DNA of 64,000 nt. Origin: Asticcacaulis sp. AND118. Lineage in GTDB: Bacteria > Pseudomonadota > Alphaproteobacteria > Caulobacterales > Caulobacteraceae. The position numbers and the translations under genes are program-made. The notes below the pieces were generated by a model. That model searched no databases, had not been told where the DNA came from, and was given only the letters and a program-made list of their open reading frames with translations. The DNA is taken from assembly GCF_020535245.1 (NCBI RefSeq), contig NZ_CP084910.1:1898501-1962500 (forward strand), given 5' to 3'. Positions within the stretch are counted from its first letter, which is position 1; the number at the start of each line of letters is the position of its first letter. Below are positions 53,003 through 62,735 of this stretch, piece after piece.

Positions 53003-54388
53003 ATGTCTCTTTCCACCTTCCTCAGAGGCGCGGCGCTGGCCGTGACCGCCCTCGCGCTGGGGTGCAGCGCGGCTTCCGCCGCCGAACCGGCCAAGCTGAA
53101 CGACAAGCAGCGCGCCAAGGGCGTCGCCGACGCCCCCGCCCTGATACAGACCGCCGGCGTGCCGTGCGATCCCGCCGACGCCTATTCGGTCGGCGAGTCC
53201 AGTCAGAAGAGCGCCGATGGCAAGACCGTAAAGCTTCAGGTCGTCGAAGTGGCGTGCAAGGCTGGCGGCGGCTATCTCCTCAGTAAAAATACCGCGACCA
53301 ATACGGTGAACGCTTTCAATTGCACGCAAGCCTTCTCTCAGAATGCCGCCGACCCCAAGCAGGTGAAATGCGCGCTGCCCGCCAATGAAAAACACTTTGT
53401 CTGGCTTACGCCGATCGTCAAGTCATATGATGCGGGTTGCACCGTCAGCAATGCGCGCTGGCTGGGAGCGGTCACGGAGCACAAGTTCGACCGGTACGAA
53501 ATCGCCTGCGAAGGCCGCCCCGGCGTGGTTGTGGACGTGCCGTTCGCCGGTTCCGATACGAAGCTTGCCTTCTCGAATTGTTTGATAGCTAAAGGCAATT
53601 CGGCCTGTCAGTTCACCACCGCCGAACAGGCCGTCCAGAGCCTGCAGGACCCCGTCAAACAGGGTCAACTGCCCTGCACGGTTGAAAAAGCGCGCTGGCT
53701 GGGCCGCTCGACCGCCGACAATGCCGACTTCTACGAGGTGGGTTGCGCCGGCAAGCCGGGCTTCATCCTGCAAACCGACACAGCTTTGAAGTATAAGGCT
53801 AATTTCGGTTGCGACCGCGCCGGCACCCTGGGTCCGTGCCAGTTCACCGACGCCGCCAGCCTGACGGCCGGCGCGCGCGACGCCTACACTCAAAAGCTTA
53901 AAACCGCCGGCATCACCTGCACGATCGGCGATTTCAACGTTGTCGGCGTCGAAACCGCCACCAAGCGCGAACTGGTCGAGTTCAAGTGCCCGGAACAGAA
54001 ATTCGGTCTGGCCGCCTTCATCCCGACCGAAGGCTCGACCGCCAAGTTCGAGGCGATGGACTGCTTCACCATGATTTCGCGCCGCAAGGAATGCGGGTTC
54101 GTCACCAAGGCCACGCTGGATCAGCATCTGGACACCCTGATCAAGGGCGCCAAGAAGGACTGCGACATTCAGCAGATCAACTATCTGGGCCGTGGCGACG
54201 ATGACGCCGCTCTGGTCGAAATCGCCTGCACCAACAAGCGCGGCTATGTCGGCGCGGTGATGAAGGCGCGCACCGGCTTCGAAGAAGTCGTGTCGTGCAA
54301 CATCGCCAAGAGCCGCAAATATCCGATCCAGTGCGAAATCCCCGGCAACGGCACCTACGTGCCGCCCGCCGGCGGTTCGAACGACTGA
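53003..54388 (+). CDS. Secreted protein with five tandem four-cysteine modules (paralogue 1)
   Basis: The 461-residue product has a signal peptide ending near SAASAAEPA, then five modules of about 80 residues. Each has four cysteines in the order C-x(21-29)-C-x(21-24)-C-x(8-15)-C: Cys 55/85/107/123, 146/169/193/202, 225/248/270/279, 306/329/354/364 and 387/409/432/444. A common core is C-T(V/I)-x-x-A-R-W-L-G followed by YE(I/V)xC-x-G-(K/R)-x-G and a final C-Q-F-T. With 20 cysteines in the mature protein, ten disulfides are expected, so it is periplasmic or exported. I do not recognise the family. A paralogue lies at 61173. Confidence 0.85.
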   Translation: MSLSTFLRGAALAVTALALGCSAASAAEPAKLNDKQRAKGVADAPALIQTAGVPCDPADAYSVGESSQKSADGKTVKLQVVEVACKAGGGYLLSKNTATNTVNAFNCTQAFSQNAADPKQVKCALPANEKHFVWLTPIVKSYDAGCTVSNARWLGAVTEHKFDRYEIACEGRPGVVVDVPFAGSDTKLAFSNCLIAKGNSACQFTTAEQAVQSLQDPVKQGQLPCTVEKARWLGRSTADNADFYEVGCAGKPGFILQTDTALKYKANFGCDRAGTLGPCQFTDAASLTAGARDAYTQKLKTAGITCTIGDFNVVGVETATKRELVEFKCPEQKFGLAAFIPTEGSTAKFEAMDCFTMISRRKECGFVTKATLDQHLDTLIKGAKKDCDIQQINYLGRGDDDAALVEIACTNKRGYVGAVMKARTGFEEVVSCNIAKSRKYPIQCEIPGNGTYVPPAGGSND

Positions 54389-54407
54389 TCGGACGCTGAA
54401 CCAAACG

Positions 54408-54437
54408 AAAAGCCCGCCGGAAACGGCGGGCTTTTTT
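54408..54437 (+). terminator. Terminator after the first five-module cysteine protein
   Basis: AAAGCCCGCCG and CGGCGGGCTTT form a strong stem around a GAAA-type loop and end in six T residues. It terminates the cysteine-protein gene, which therefore appears to be monocistronic. Confidence 0.92.
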
Positions 54438-54560
54438 GTGCACCCAGCAAACGCAAAAGCGTAAATCGTCAGCCTTGAGTCGAATAATAGCCGGCAAGCG
54501 CCGCAGCTACAAAAGTAGCTGCAAGCGCAGACTGCGTATTAGTCGGCCAAGGATGGCGAT

Positions 54561-55886
54561 TTACAGGATCTCCATGAAACGGCAGGCCTCTCCCTGCGAC
54601 GGCAGCACGATCTCGTCGTCGCGCATGACCACCTTGCCGCGCACGATGGTTGCCTTGGGCCAGCCGTGGGCCTCGAAGCCATCGAACGGCGTCCAGCCGC
54701 AGCGCGAACGCATCTGGTCGTGCGTAATGACGCGCTTGTGGTTCAGATCGACCAGGGTTATGTCGGCGTCGTAGCCCTCGGCCATGCGCCCCTTGCCGGC
54801 CAGACCGAAGACGCGCTGTGCCCCGCCCGATGTCAGATCGACCAGACGCTCCAGCGACATTCTGCCGTTGGCGACGTGGGTCAGCATGACCGGCAGCAGG
54901 GTCTGCACGCCCGGCATACCCGACGGCGAGGCGGGATAGGGCTTCGATTTTTCCTCGATCGTATGCGGCGCGTGGTCTGAGCCCAGCACGTCGGCAATGC
55001 CGCCATTAATGCCGTGCCACAGACCGTCCACATGGTATTGGTCGCGGATCGGCGGGTTCATCTGGGCATAGCCCTTCAGCCGTTGATAGGCCTCCGGCGC
55101 CACCAGAGTCAGGTGCTGCGGCGTGATCTCGACCGTGGCGATGTCCTTGTTGTGCGCCAGAAAATCGATCTCTTCGGCGGTGGTGACGTGCAGGACGTGG
55201 ATGCGCTTGCCCGCCTCGCGCGCCAGCCGCACCAGACGGTGCGTCGACTGGATCGCCGACTGGGCGTCGCGCACGAAGTCGTGGCTGGTCCAGTCGCCTT
55301 CACGCGCCAGAGCGCGGCGCTCGGCCAGACGGTATTCGTCCTCGGAATGGAAGGTGGCGCGGCGGTTGACGCTGGCCAGCACCTTGGCCACGCCCTCGTC
55401 GTCGGCGATCAGCAGCGTGCCGGTCGAGGCCCCCATGAACACCTTGACGCCGCAGCAGCCCTTCATGCGTTCCAGCTCGCCCAGATGCGCAGCATTCTCA
55501 TGCGTGCCGCCGACATAGAAGGCGTGGTCGCAGTGCATACGGTGACGCGCGCGCTTCAGCTTGTCCTCGAAGGTCGCCGGATCGGTGGTGTTGGGGTTGG
55601 TGTTCGGCATTTCGAACACGGCCACGACCCCGCCCAGAACGGCGGCCTGAGACCCGGTTTCGAGGTCTTCCTTCCATTCCAGACCCGGCTCGCGGAAATG
55701 GACCTGCGTGTCGATGACGCCCGGCATGGCCAGTAGGCCCGTGGCGTCGAACACTTCGCCGACCGAGGCCTGAGACAGGTCGCCGAAGGCGGCGAACTTG
55801 CCGTTTATAATACCGATGTCGCCCTGCCCCCGCCCGGCGTGATTGATAATGTCGGCGTTACGGATGATCAGATCGTAGGTGGGCAT
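54561..55886 (-). CDS. pyrC: Dihydroorotase / amidohydrolase
   Basis: This cyclic amidohydrolase of 441 residues would close carbamoyl-aspartate to dihydroorotate in pyrimidine synthesis. It shows the zinc motif VIDTQVHFREPG (HxR), FEMPNTNPNTTDPATFEDKL, GVKVFMGASTG with the candidate carboxylated Lys, HVLHVTTAEE, ITPQHL and the catalytic GSDHAPHT. The PNTNP and HFREPG phrases fit class I dihydroorotases well; an allantoinase-like relative is less likely. It is not adjacent to pyrB here. Confidence 0.88.
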   Translation of the reverse strand: MPTYDLIIRNADIINHAGRGQGDIGIINGKFAAFGDLSQASVGEVFDATGLLAMPGVIDTQVHFREPGLEWKEDLETGSQAAVLGGVVAVFEMPNTNPNTTDPATFEDKLKRARHRMHCDHAFYVGGTHENAAHLGELERMKGCCGVKVFMGASTGTLLIADDEGVAKVLASVNRRATFHSEDEYRLAERRALAREGDWTSHDFVRDAQSAIQSTHRLVRLAREAGKRIHVLHVTTAEEIDFLAHNKDIATVEITPQHLTLVAPEAYQRLKGYAQMNPPIRDQYHVDGLWHGINGGIADVLGSDHAPHTIEEKSKPYPASPSGMPGVQTLLPVMLTHVANGRMSLERLVDLTSGGAQRVFGLAGKGRMAEGYDADITLVDLNHKRVITHDQMRSRCGWTPFDGFEAHGWPKATIVRGKVVMRDDEIVLPSQGEACRFMEIL

Positions 55887-55948
55887 GGGGCATCTCCAAT
55901 ACCTTCTCTTATGAAGGAGAAGGCAGCCTGAAAGGCCTGATGAGGGGC

Positions 55949-56932
55949 TTAAGACGCGCTGAGCGTCGTCTGAACGGCCTCATACACCCGGTTTACGCTG
56001 AGGTCGAGCATATGACACAGGGCCTGATCAAGATTCGGGTCCTGTGCACGGATTTCCTCGAAGTGACGCGGTGTGCGCAGGATATGCACATTGTTCCCCA
56101 GCGGCGCTTCGACCCGTTCGTCCGAGGGCCCGTAGAGTCCGAAACTCAGCACATTGGCCGCCGCCGCCAGATGCAGCCAGATGTCGTCATTGCCGATAAA
56201 AACGCTGGCCTGACGCAGGCAGGCATAGGCGGTCAGCGGATCGAGCTTGCCGGTCAGTTCGACGACCCGCGCCTTGGGGGCGGCCATGCGCAGGGCCGTC
56301 GCCGCTTCGCGATCCGTCTCATTGCCCAAGATGAGCAGCCGCGCGCCTTTCAGCGGCCCGTCCTCGTTCATCAGGCGGGTCGCCAGCACCGAAAAGCGCT
56401 CGGCCGGCCACTGCGCCCCTTGCCAGCGCGCACCGGGGGCAATGGCCAGCAAGGGCCCCTCTTCGCCCGCCGTGTCCTCAAGAAAGGCCGCCGCGCCTGC
56501 GCCGCGCGCCTCGGCGACGTGCAACCACGGCAGTTCGGGCTTTTCCAGCCTCAGCAACCGCGACGCCATCACCACCGGATGTTCGGGCAAGTGAAGATTG
56601 CGGGCATAATGATCCGGCGCGATGGCGCGGGTCTTCGCGCTCAGGAAACGCGACCACAGGGTCGGTCCGGTATCGAGCAGCAGACCCCAGTTTTTCTGAC
56701 GCAACCGCCACCACAGTTTCAGCCCGGCCGGCGAGATGACCGGGCCGTCAAAGGCAAGGATTTCCTCGATATGACTGAAGTCAGCGAACAGCGCCGCGCT
56801 GTCGCTGCGGGTCACCAGAGTCACGGCGGCATTGGGCACTTCTTGCAGGAGGCGCGCGAGAACCCCACCTAGAGCCAGCGCCCTTTTCGGTTCATCAAGC
56901 GCGACGATCAGGATCGGAAACGGACGGCTCAT
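55949..56932 (-). CDS. Glycosyltransferase family 9 (heptosyltransferase-like)
   Basis: The 327-residue GT-B protein contains the family 9 pattern: ALGGVLARLLQEVPNAAVTLVTRSD, KTRAIAPDHYARNLHLPEHPVVMASRLL, LLAIAPGARWQGAQWPAERFSVLATRLM, LILGNETDREAATAL and LDPLTAYACLRQASVFIGNDDIWLHLAAAANVLSFGLYGPSDE. Family 9 members build the LPS core. ATG 56932 seems preferable to a GTG three codons upstream. It is divergent from the YgfZ-like gene. Sugar and acceptor are unknown. Confidence 0.88.
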   Translation of the reverse strand: MSRPFPILIVALDEPKRALALGGVLARLLQEVPNAAVTLVTRSDSAALFADFSHIEEILAFDGPVISPAGLKLWWRLRQKNWGLLLDTGPTLWSRFLSAKTRAIAPDHYARNLHLPEHPVVMASRLLRLEKPELPWLHVAEARGAGAAAFLEDTAGEEGPLLAIAPGARWQGAQWPAERFSVLATRLMNEDGPLKGARLLILGNETDREAATALRMAAPKARVVELTGKLDPLTAYACLRQASVFIGNDDIWLHLAAAANVLSFGLYGPSDERVEAPLGNNVHILRTPRHFEEIRAQDPNLDQALCHMLDLSVNRVYEAVQTTLSAS

Positions 56933-56971
56933 GTTAAACACTCTATCCCGAATCTGCTGCCCGTATCAAAC

Positions 56972-57781
56972 ATGACCGACCTTATCGCCCTTCCGCACCG
57001 CGCCCTGATCGCCCTGACCGGCCCCGACTGGGGAAAATTTCTCAACGGTCAGACAACGATCGACGCGGAAAAAATCTTCGACGCCGTCGCAAACGGCGCG
57101 CACAAGCCCTTATATTATGGCGCGTTTCTCACCCCGCAAGGCAAGCTGAGCGGCGATGTCTTCATCTGTCCACGGGATTCCGACACGGTGTGGATCGATG
57201 TCGATGCCGGGCTGAGGGACGAACTCTTCACCAAACTCAACCTGTTCAAGCTGCGCGCGAAGGTCACCCTGTCCAAACCCGAGGCGCAGGTCTATGCCGC
57301 TCTCTCCGAAGGTTTACCGGACCCGCGCGCGCCGGGGCTGTTTCGCGCCTATGGGGTGCTGGAAGCAACCGGTAATATCGACACCTACACCGATTTTCGC
57401 CTGACGCAGGGGCTGGCCGAGCCGGGGCTCGACTTCCCCAGGGACTATCTCTACCCCATCGACATCAATATGGACCTGATCGAGGCCATCGACTTCAAAA
57501 AAGGCTGTTTCGTCGGTCAGGAAACCACTTCGCGCATGAAGCGCCGCGGCACGATCAAGAACCGCCTGATCCCCCTCACCCACTCAGGTCGGTTCGACTT
57601 CGGCGCGGAGGTGCTGCAGGGCGAGCGTCGCGCCGGCGAAATCCTCGCCTCGCAGAACGGTAAATCACTGGCCCTGATGCGCCTCGACCGCATCGACGGC
57701 CCCCTCAACTGTAACGGCGAAGCGGCCACCCTCGCCGTCCCCGACTGGCTGGCTCCGCACCTCGCGCCCGTCGAAACCTGA
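56972..57781 (+). CDS. YgfZ/CAF17-like folate-binding protein
   Basis: This 269-residue protein has a GcvT-like fold with the diagnostic KKGCFVGQETTSRMKRRGT motif (KGCYxGQE), preceded by YPIDINMDLIEAIDF. YgfZ and mitochondrial IBA57 assist assembly or repair of certain 4Fe-4S proteins in a folate-dependent manner. Length is slightly shorter than E. coli YgfZ but usual for Alphaproteobacteria. A promoter must lie in the short divergent gap to the GT9 gene. Confidence 0.9.
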   Translation: MTDLIALPHRALIALTGPDWGKFLNGQTTIDAEKIFDAVANGAHKPLYYGAFLTPQGKLSGDVFICPRDSDTVWIDVDAGLRDELFTKLNLFKLRAKVTLSKPEAQVYAALSEGLPDPRAPGLFRAYGVLEATGNIDTYTDFRLTQGLAEPGLDFPRDYLYPIDINMDLIEAIDFKKGCFVGQETTSRMKRRGTIKNRLIPLTHSGRFDFGAEVLQGERRAGEILASQNGKSLALMRLDRIDGPLNCNGEAATLAVPDWLAPHLAPVET

Positions 57782-57854
57782 CGCCGGTTTCATTTGCCAG
57801 CCCGGCGATCAGCGGTTATCGTCCCTTCGAACGTAGTAACCAGAGGGGACGGCC

Positions 57855-58424
57855 ATGTTCAGTTTCGACCTGATGTTTCAACCGCTTAAGCGCTATTTCG
57901 ACTTTCAGGGCCGCTCGCGCCGTTCCGAATACTGGCTGTTCTATCTCTTTCAGTTGGTGGTCAGCCTGAGCCTGAGCCTGTTGCAGGGAGTCGGCGGACT
58001 GGTGGCCGGTCTGGTCGCCGGCATCAACTTCATCTTCGCGCTGGGCATCCTCATCCCGTCGATCGCCGTCGGTGTGCGCCGCTTTCACGACACCAACCGC
58101 ACCGGCCTGTGGCTGCTCTTCTACCCGGCGGTGATGATCGTTTCGCTGATCCTGACCCTCGTCTTCGCCCGCGACGCCGTGGCGCAGATGGGCCAGAACT
58201 TCCAGAACCTCGATCCGTCCAGCCTCGAATCCGGCGACCCGCAGGCCAATCTGGCGGTCTACAGCGCCATGGCGCCGATCGCCCTCTACGTCCTGCTGCC
58301 GACCTGGCTGGCCAGCCTCGTCACCCTGTGGTTCCATGTTCAGGACGGCACGCCCAACGCCAACCGTTTCGGCGCCGACCCCAAGGGCCGCGGCGTCACC
58401 GAAAGCGTCGTCTCGACCTTCTAA
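57855..58424 (+). CDS. DUF805 inner-membrane protein
   Basis: This 189-residue protein is a DUF805 member: FDLMFQPLKRYFDFQGRSRRSEYWLFYLFQLVVSLSLSLLQGVGG, IPSIAVGVRRFHDTNRTGLWLLFYPAVMI. The FxGRSRRSEYW and RRxHDTxRTGxW motifs are characteristic. About four membrane helices are visible, with a soluble insertion between helices three and four. The role is unknown. It follows the YgfZ-like gene at 73 bases and precedes rnhB. Confidence 0.92.
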   Translation: MFSFDLMFQPLKRYFDFQGRSRRSEYWLFYLFQLVVSLSLSLLQGVGGLVAGLVAGINFIFALGILIPSIAVGVRRFHDTNRTGLWLLFYPAVMIVSLILTLVFARDAVAQMGQNFQNLDPSSLESGDPQANLAVYSAMAPIALYVLLPTWLASLVTLWFHVQDGTPNANRFGADPKGRGVTESVVSTF

Positions 58425-58454
58425 GCCGGAGCGGAATCGGGTATGGAGCCATCC

Positions 58455-59069
58455 ATGCCCGATTTTTCTTTCGAGTCCCAATTTAGCGGTCCGGTGTGCG
58501 GTGTGGACGAAGCCGGTCGCGGCCCCTGCGCGGGGCCCCTGTGCGTCGCCGCCGTCATCCTCGATCCGGCACGCCTCCCGCCGGGCATCGCCGACTCCAA
58601 GAAACTGACTGAAAAGCAGCGTTTCGCGCTGGAGCCTGAAATCAAGGCCGCGGCCATCGCCTGGTCGGTGATTGAGATTTCCGCCGCCGATATCGACTGC
58701 CACAACATCCTCAGGGCGACCCTGATGGGGATGACGCAGGCCGTCGAAGCCCTGTCACCCGTACCGGTTCACGCCCTGATCGACGGCAACCGCTGTCCGC
58801 CGCTGAGCCTCCCGGCCACGGCGGTGATCAAGGGCGATGACAAATCGCTGTCGATCGCCGCCGCCTCCATTCTCGCCAAGACGGCGCGCGACCGCATTAT
58901 GATCGAGATGGACGCCGTCTATCCGGTCTACGGCTTCAAATCGCACAAGGGCTATCAGGCCGAAGCCCATATCGAGGCCATCCGCCGGCACGGTCCGTCG
59001 CCCATACACCGCATGAGCTGGGCGACGATCCGCGCGGTCATGCCCGTCGAGGCCGGTGCCGCCGAATAA
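58455..59069 (+). CDS. rnhB: Ribonuclease HII
   Basis: RNase HII removes ribonucleotides from DNA duplexes. The protein of about 204 residues shows the catalytic motifs GVDEAGRGPCAGPLCVAAVIL (Asp-Glu), HALIDGNRCP (Asp), KGDDKSLSIAAASILAKTARDRIM and YPVYGFKSHKGYQAEAHIEAIRRHGPSPIHRMSW. I prefer the ATG at 58455, which has GGAG six bases upstream; an in-frame ATG at 58443 with a distant GGAG would add four residues. Confidence 0.95.
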   Translation: MPDFSFESQFSGPVCGVDEAGRGPCAGPLCVAAVILDPARLPPGIADSKKLTEKQRFALEPEIKAAAIAWSVIEISAADIDCHNILRATLMGMTQAVEALSPVPVHALIDGNRCPPLSLPATAVIKGDDKSLSIAAASILAKTARDRIMIEMDAVYPVYGFKSHKGYQAEAHIEAIRRHGPSPIHRMSWATIRAVMPVEAGAAE

Positions 59070-59078
59070 ACCGAATAA

Positions 59079-59633
59079 TCAGTGCGGCCATTCCTGGGTC
59101 AGCACCTCGGCCTTGCCGTCCTTCCACTTCACTTCCAGCGACGGCTTGGCCGGCTTGCCCTCGGCGAACAGTTCATAGATGATCGTGCCGTCCGGCTGGG
59201 CGCTTTCGATAACGCGCACCGGCACGATGGCCTTGCCCGCTGCGGCCTGCACCAGAGCCGGTGCCGTGTTCCACGCGATGTCGCGCTGAATCTCCACGAC
59301 CTTGAAGGCACCCGCCTCTTCCAGCACGTCCAGTTCGACCTCCGAGCCGTCCGAACGCTTGCCTTCGACGTCAAAATAGACGCGCCCGTCGCGCTCCTTG
59401 CGCTGGGCCTCGGCAATAGTCATGCCCGGCACCGCCGCCCGCACCACCCTGGTCACGCCTTCGGGCAGTTCCGCCGCCGTCAGTTCGGTGATGACATCGC
59501 CCGATACCGTGGCGGCTTCTGACGCGGCCTCGGAAGACGCCGTCGCCGACGCATAGGGCGCGACCGTATCGGAATCCGAGCACCCGGCCAAAGCCACCGC
59601 TGCACCCAAAACCATCAGACCTGTGAGTTTCAT
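59079..59633 (-). CDS. Hypothetical lipoprotein (PepSY-like)
   Basis: The signal peptide ends in a lipobox with Cys18 (ALAGCSDS), followed by a Ser/Ala-rich linker. The remainder contains two beta-rich stretches: AVPGMTIAEAQRKERDGRVYFDVEGKRSDGSEVELDVLEEAGAFKVVEIQRDI and AVRVIESAQPDGTIIYELFAEGKPAKPSLEVKWKDGKAEVLTQEWPH. Each resembles a PepSY/beta-lactamase-inhibitor-like repeat. The function is unknown. It is convergent with rnhB and divergent from ccrM. Confidence 0.75.
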   Translation of the reverse strand: MKLTGLMVLGAAVALAGCSDSDTVAPYASATASSEAASEAATVSGDVITELTAAELPEGVTRVVRAAVPGMTIAEAQRKERDGRVYFDVEGKRSDGSEVELDVLEEAGAFKVVEIQRDIAWNTAPALVQAAAGKAIVPVRVIESAQPDGTIIYELFAEGKPAKPSLEVKWKDGKAEVLTQEWPH

Positions 59634-59689
59634 CCGTTCCTCCTGTTGTTATATGACACCGGTAGCACGGTCGCGCGCGGGAACAAAAC

Positions 59690-60959
<1,270 letters not shown>

Positions 60960-60966
60960 CGCTCAA

Positions 60967-61021
60967 GCAGGGGCACAGCCCCTGCACCCGGAACGTACCG
61001 CGGCAGGCGGCATCGTTCATT
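60967..61021 (+). repeat. GC hairpin (family C, copy 3) with post-gene element
   Basis: GCAGGGGC/GCCCCTGC with ACCCG (60967-60990) follows the ccrM stop. Directly after comes GAACGTACCGCGG and a related tail ending CATCGTTCATTG (60991-61021). The same GAACGTACCGCGG phrase with a similar tail recurs at 62641-62671, again after a GGGGCCCC hairpin. The two copies flank the second five-module cysteine gene. Confidence 0.75.
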
Positions 61022-61172
61022 GTCTATTGAAATCGAAGGCCCGGTGGAAACGCCGGGCCTTTGTTACGACTAAAGTCGCAATATTGATCGTTTTCGCTTG
61101 ATTTTGCGCTTATCTGCGCGCCTAATCATCGGACAAATGAGCGGCACAAGCCGTCACCACGGAAACGACAGG

Positions 61173-62594
61173 ATGATCACCAATACATTCCGCCATTTGG
61201 CGGTCGCTCTGGCCGTATGCGCCGGGTTAGGCCTCGCCGCCACGTCCGCTTCCGCGCAGCAAAGCCGCAAGGAAATGCTGGCCGCCGAAGCCGCCGCCGA
61301 CAGGATCAAGGACGTCAGCAAACTCATGCCGCAGTTCGGTCTGCCGTGTGAAGTGACCGAAGCCTCGGCCCCCACCGCCGCCGAAGCCACCGTGGACGGC
61401 AAGAAAACCGCCATCGAAGGTTTTGAAGTCGCCTGTAAAGACCAGCGCGGCTACATTCTTTACAAGACAAAAACCGCACCGTTCGGCGACCCGATGGGCT
61501 GCCTCGAAGCCGCCGCCATCGCCAAGACCGCGCCCGGCAGCCCGGTGTGCAAGCTCAAAAGCAATCGCGCCGCCCACTACTGGCTGACCGATACTGCCAA
61601 GTCGAAAATCCCGTCCTGCCAGATCGCCGGTGCGCGCTTCATCCGCGCTGACGCGACGGCCCATAGCGAAACCTATGAGATCAGCTGCAAGAATACCGCC
61701 GGCGGCGTCTTCATCGTTCCGACGCACAAGACCACGGAGAAAACGGTCGGGTTCCTCAACTGCCTGAAAACCGCCGACACCGCGCTGAAATGCGAACTGA
61801 CCACGCCGGAACAGGCGCCGCAGACCCTCAGCGCTCTGGTGAAAAAGAACGCCTCCGACTGCACGATCAGCAATGCCCGCTTCGTCGGCGCCACCAAGGA
61901 CGCCGAATATTACGAGGTCGGGTGCGAGGGTAAGCCCGGTTTCGTGCTGATCACCGATCTCGACACGCAGTTCAAGGGTACGGTCGGTTGCGACAAGGCC
62001 GCCTCGATCGGCGGCTGCAAATTCACCGATACAGCGGCCCTCGCGGCTGCGGGCAAGGCCAAGCGGGACGAGACCAAAGCCAGATATAAGGACGCCTATG
62101 CGAGGGCCCTGACCGCCGCCGGCGTGGCCTGCACCATCGAGGATTTCCGGCGCATCGGCCGCGATACCGCCACCAATCGCGATCTGGCCGAATTCAAGTG
62201 CGCCGAAGCCAAAACCGGTCTGATCGCCCTGATCCCCGACGCTGGCAAGGACGGCAAGCTGGAGAGCTTCGACTGCTTCGCCGCCGCCGTGCAGAAGACC
62301 GATTGCGCCTTCGTCTCGCAGGATCAGCTCAAGACGCATCTGCAGACCCTCAGCGCCAACCACAAGTCGATCAAGGCCGACTGCGTGATCGGCGAGGCCC
62401 GCTACGCGTTTGAAAACAACGGCCAAGTGGTGCTTGAAATCGCCTGTGTCAACAAGCGCGGCTATATCGCCGTGCTTAACAAGGCCCGCACGGCCCTCAA
62501 TCCCGCCGTGCCCTGTCATGTCGCCGCCACCAATCCCGGCGTGCCTGAAAAGTGCACCCTCGCCGGTAATGGCAGCAACAAGGAAGGGGCTTAA
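61173..62594 (+). CDS. Secreted protein with five tandem four-cysteine modules (paralogue 2)
   Basis: The 473-residue product has a signal peptide ending near SASAQQ and then five modules with four cysteines each: Cys 59/88/110/126, 149/172/197/207, 230/251/273/282, 320/343/368/378 and 404/425/448/461. Spacing within modules is nearly the same as in the paralogue at 53003, and module-for-module similarity is clear (for example CTISNARFVGATKDAEYYEVGC and CTVEKARWLGRSTADNADFYEVGC). The linker after module three is about 12 residues longer. The ATG at 61173 gives a proper signal peptide. The function is unknown; disulfide-rich periplasmic or surface roles are inferred. Confidence 0.85.
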   Translation: MITNTFRHLAVALAVCAGLGLAATSASAQQSRKEMLAAEAAADRIKDVSKLMPQFGLPCEVTEASAPTAAEATVDGKKTAIEGFEVACKDQRGYILYKTKTAPFGDPMGCLEAAAIAKTAPGSPVCKLKSNRAAHYWLTDTAKSKIPSCQIAGARFIRADATAHSETYEISCKNTAGGVFIVPTHKTTEKTVGFLNCLKTADTALKCELTTPEQAPQTLSALVKKNASDCTISNARFVGATKDAEYYEVGCEGKPGFVLITDLDTQFKGTVGCDKAASIGGCKFTDTAALAAAGKAKRDETKARYKDAYARALTAAGVACTIEDFRRIGRDTATNRDLAEFKCAEAKTGLIALIPDAGKDGKLESFDCFAAAVQKTDCAFVSQDQLKTHLQTLSANHKSIKADCVIGEARYAFENNGQVVLEIACVNKRGYIAVLNKARTALNPAVPCHVAATNPGVPEKCTLAGNGSNKEGA

Positions 62595-62640
62595 TGTTTA
62601 GCTTGCGCAATCCGGTTGGATTACGTGGGGCCCCTTCCCT

Positions 62641-62671
62641 GAACGTACCGCGGATGCGACATCGTCCATCG
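62641..62671 (+). repeat. Second copy of the GAACGTACCGCGG post-gene element
   Basis: GAACGTACCGCGG followed by ATGCGACATCGTCCATCG matches 60991-61021 closely. It follows a GGGGCCCC palindrome (about 62627-62634) and lies some 45 bases past the stop of the second five-module protein. Confidence 0.7.
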
Positions 62672-62707
62672 CGTGCGGAGTAAGCGTACCTCGTGAACCC
62701 TCCCCTG

Positions 62708-62735
62708 CCCCGCCTTAACCGGCGGGGCTTTTTTA
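62708..62735. terminator. Terminator between the cysteine-protein gene and mutY
   Basis: CCCCGCC and GGCGGGG form a stem around TTAACC, followed by CTTTTTT on the plus strand. It terminates the plus-strand gene; the T-run reaches the mutY stop codon on the other strand. Confidence 0.88.
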
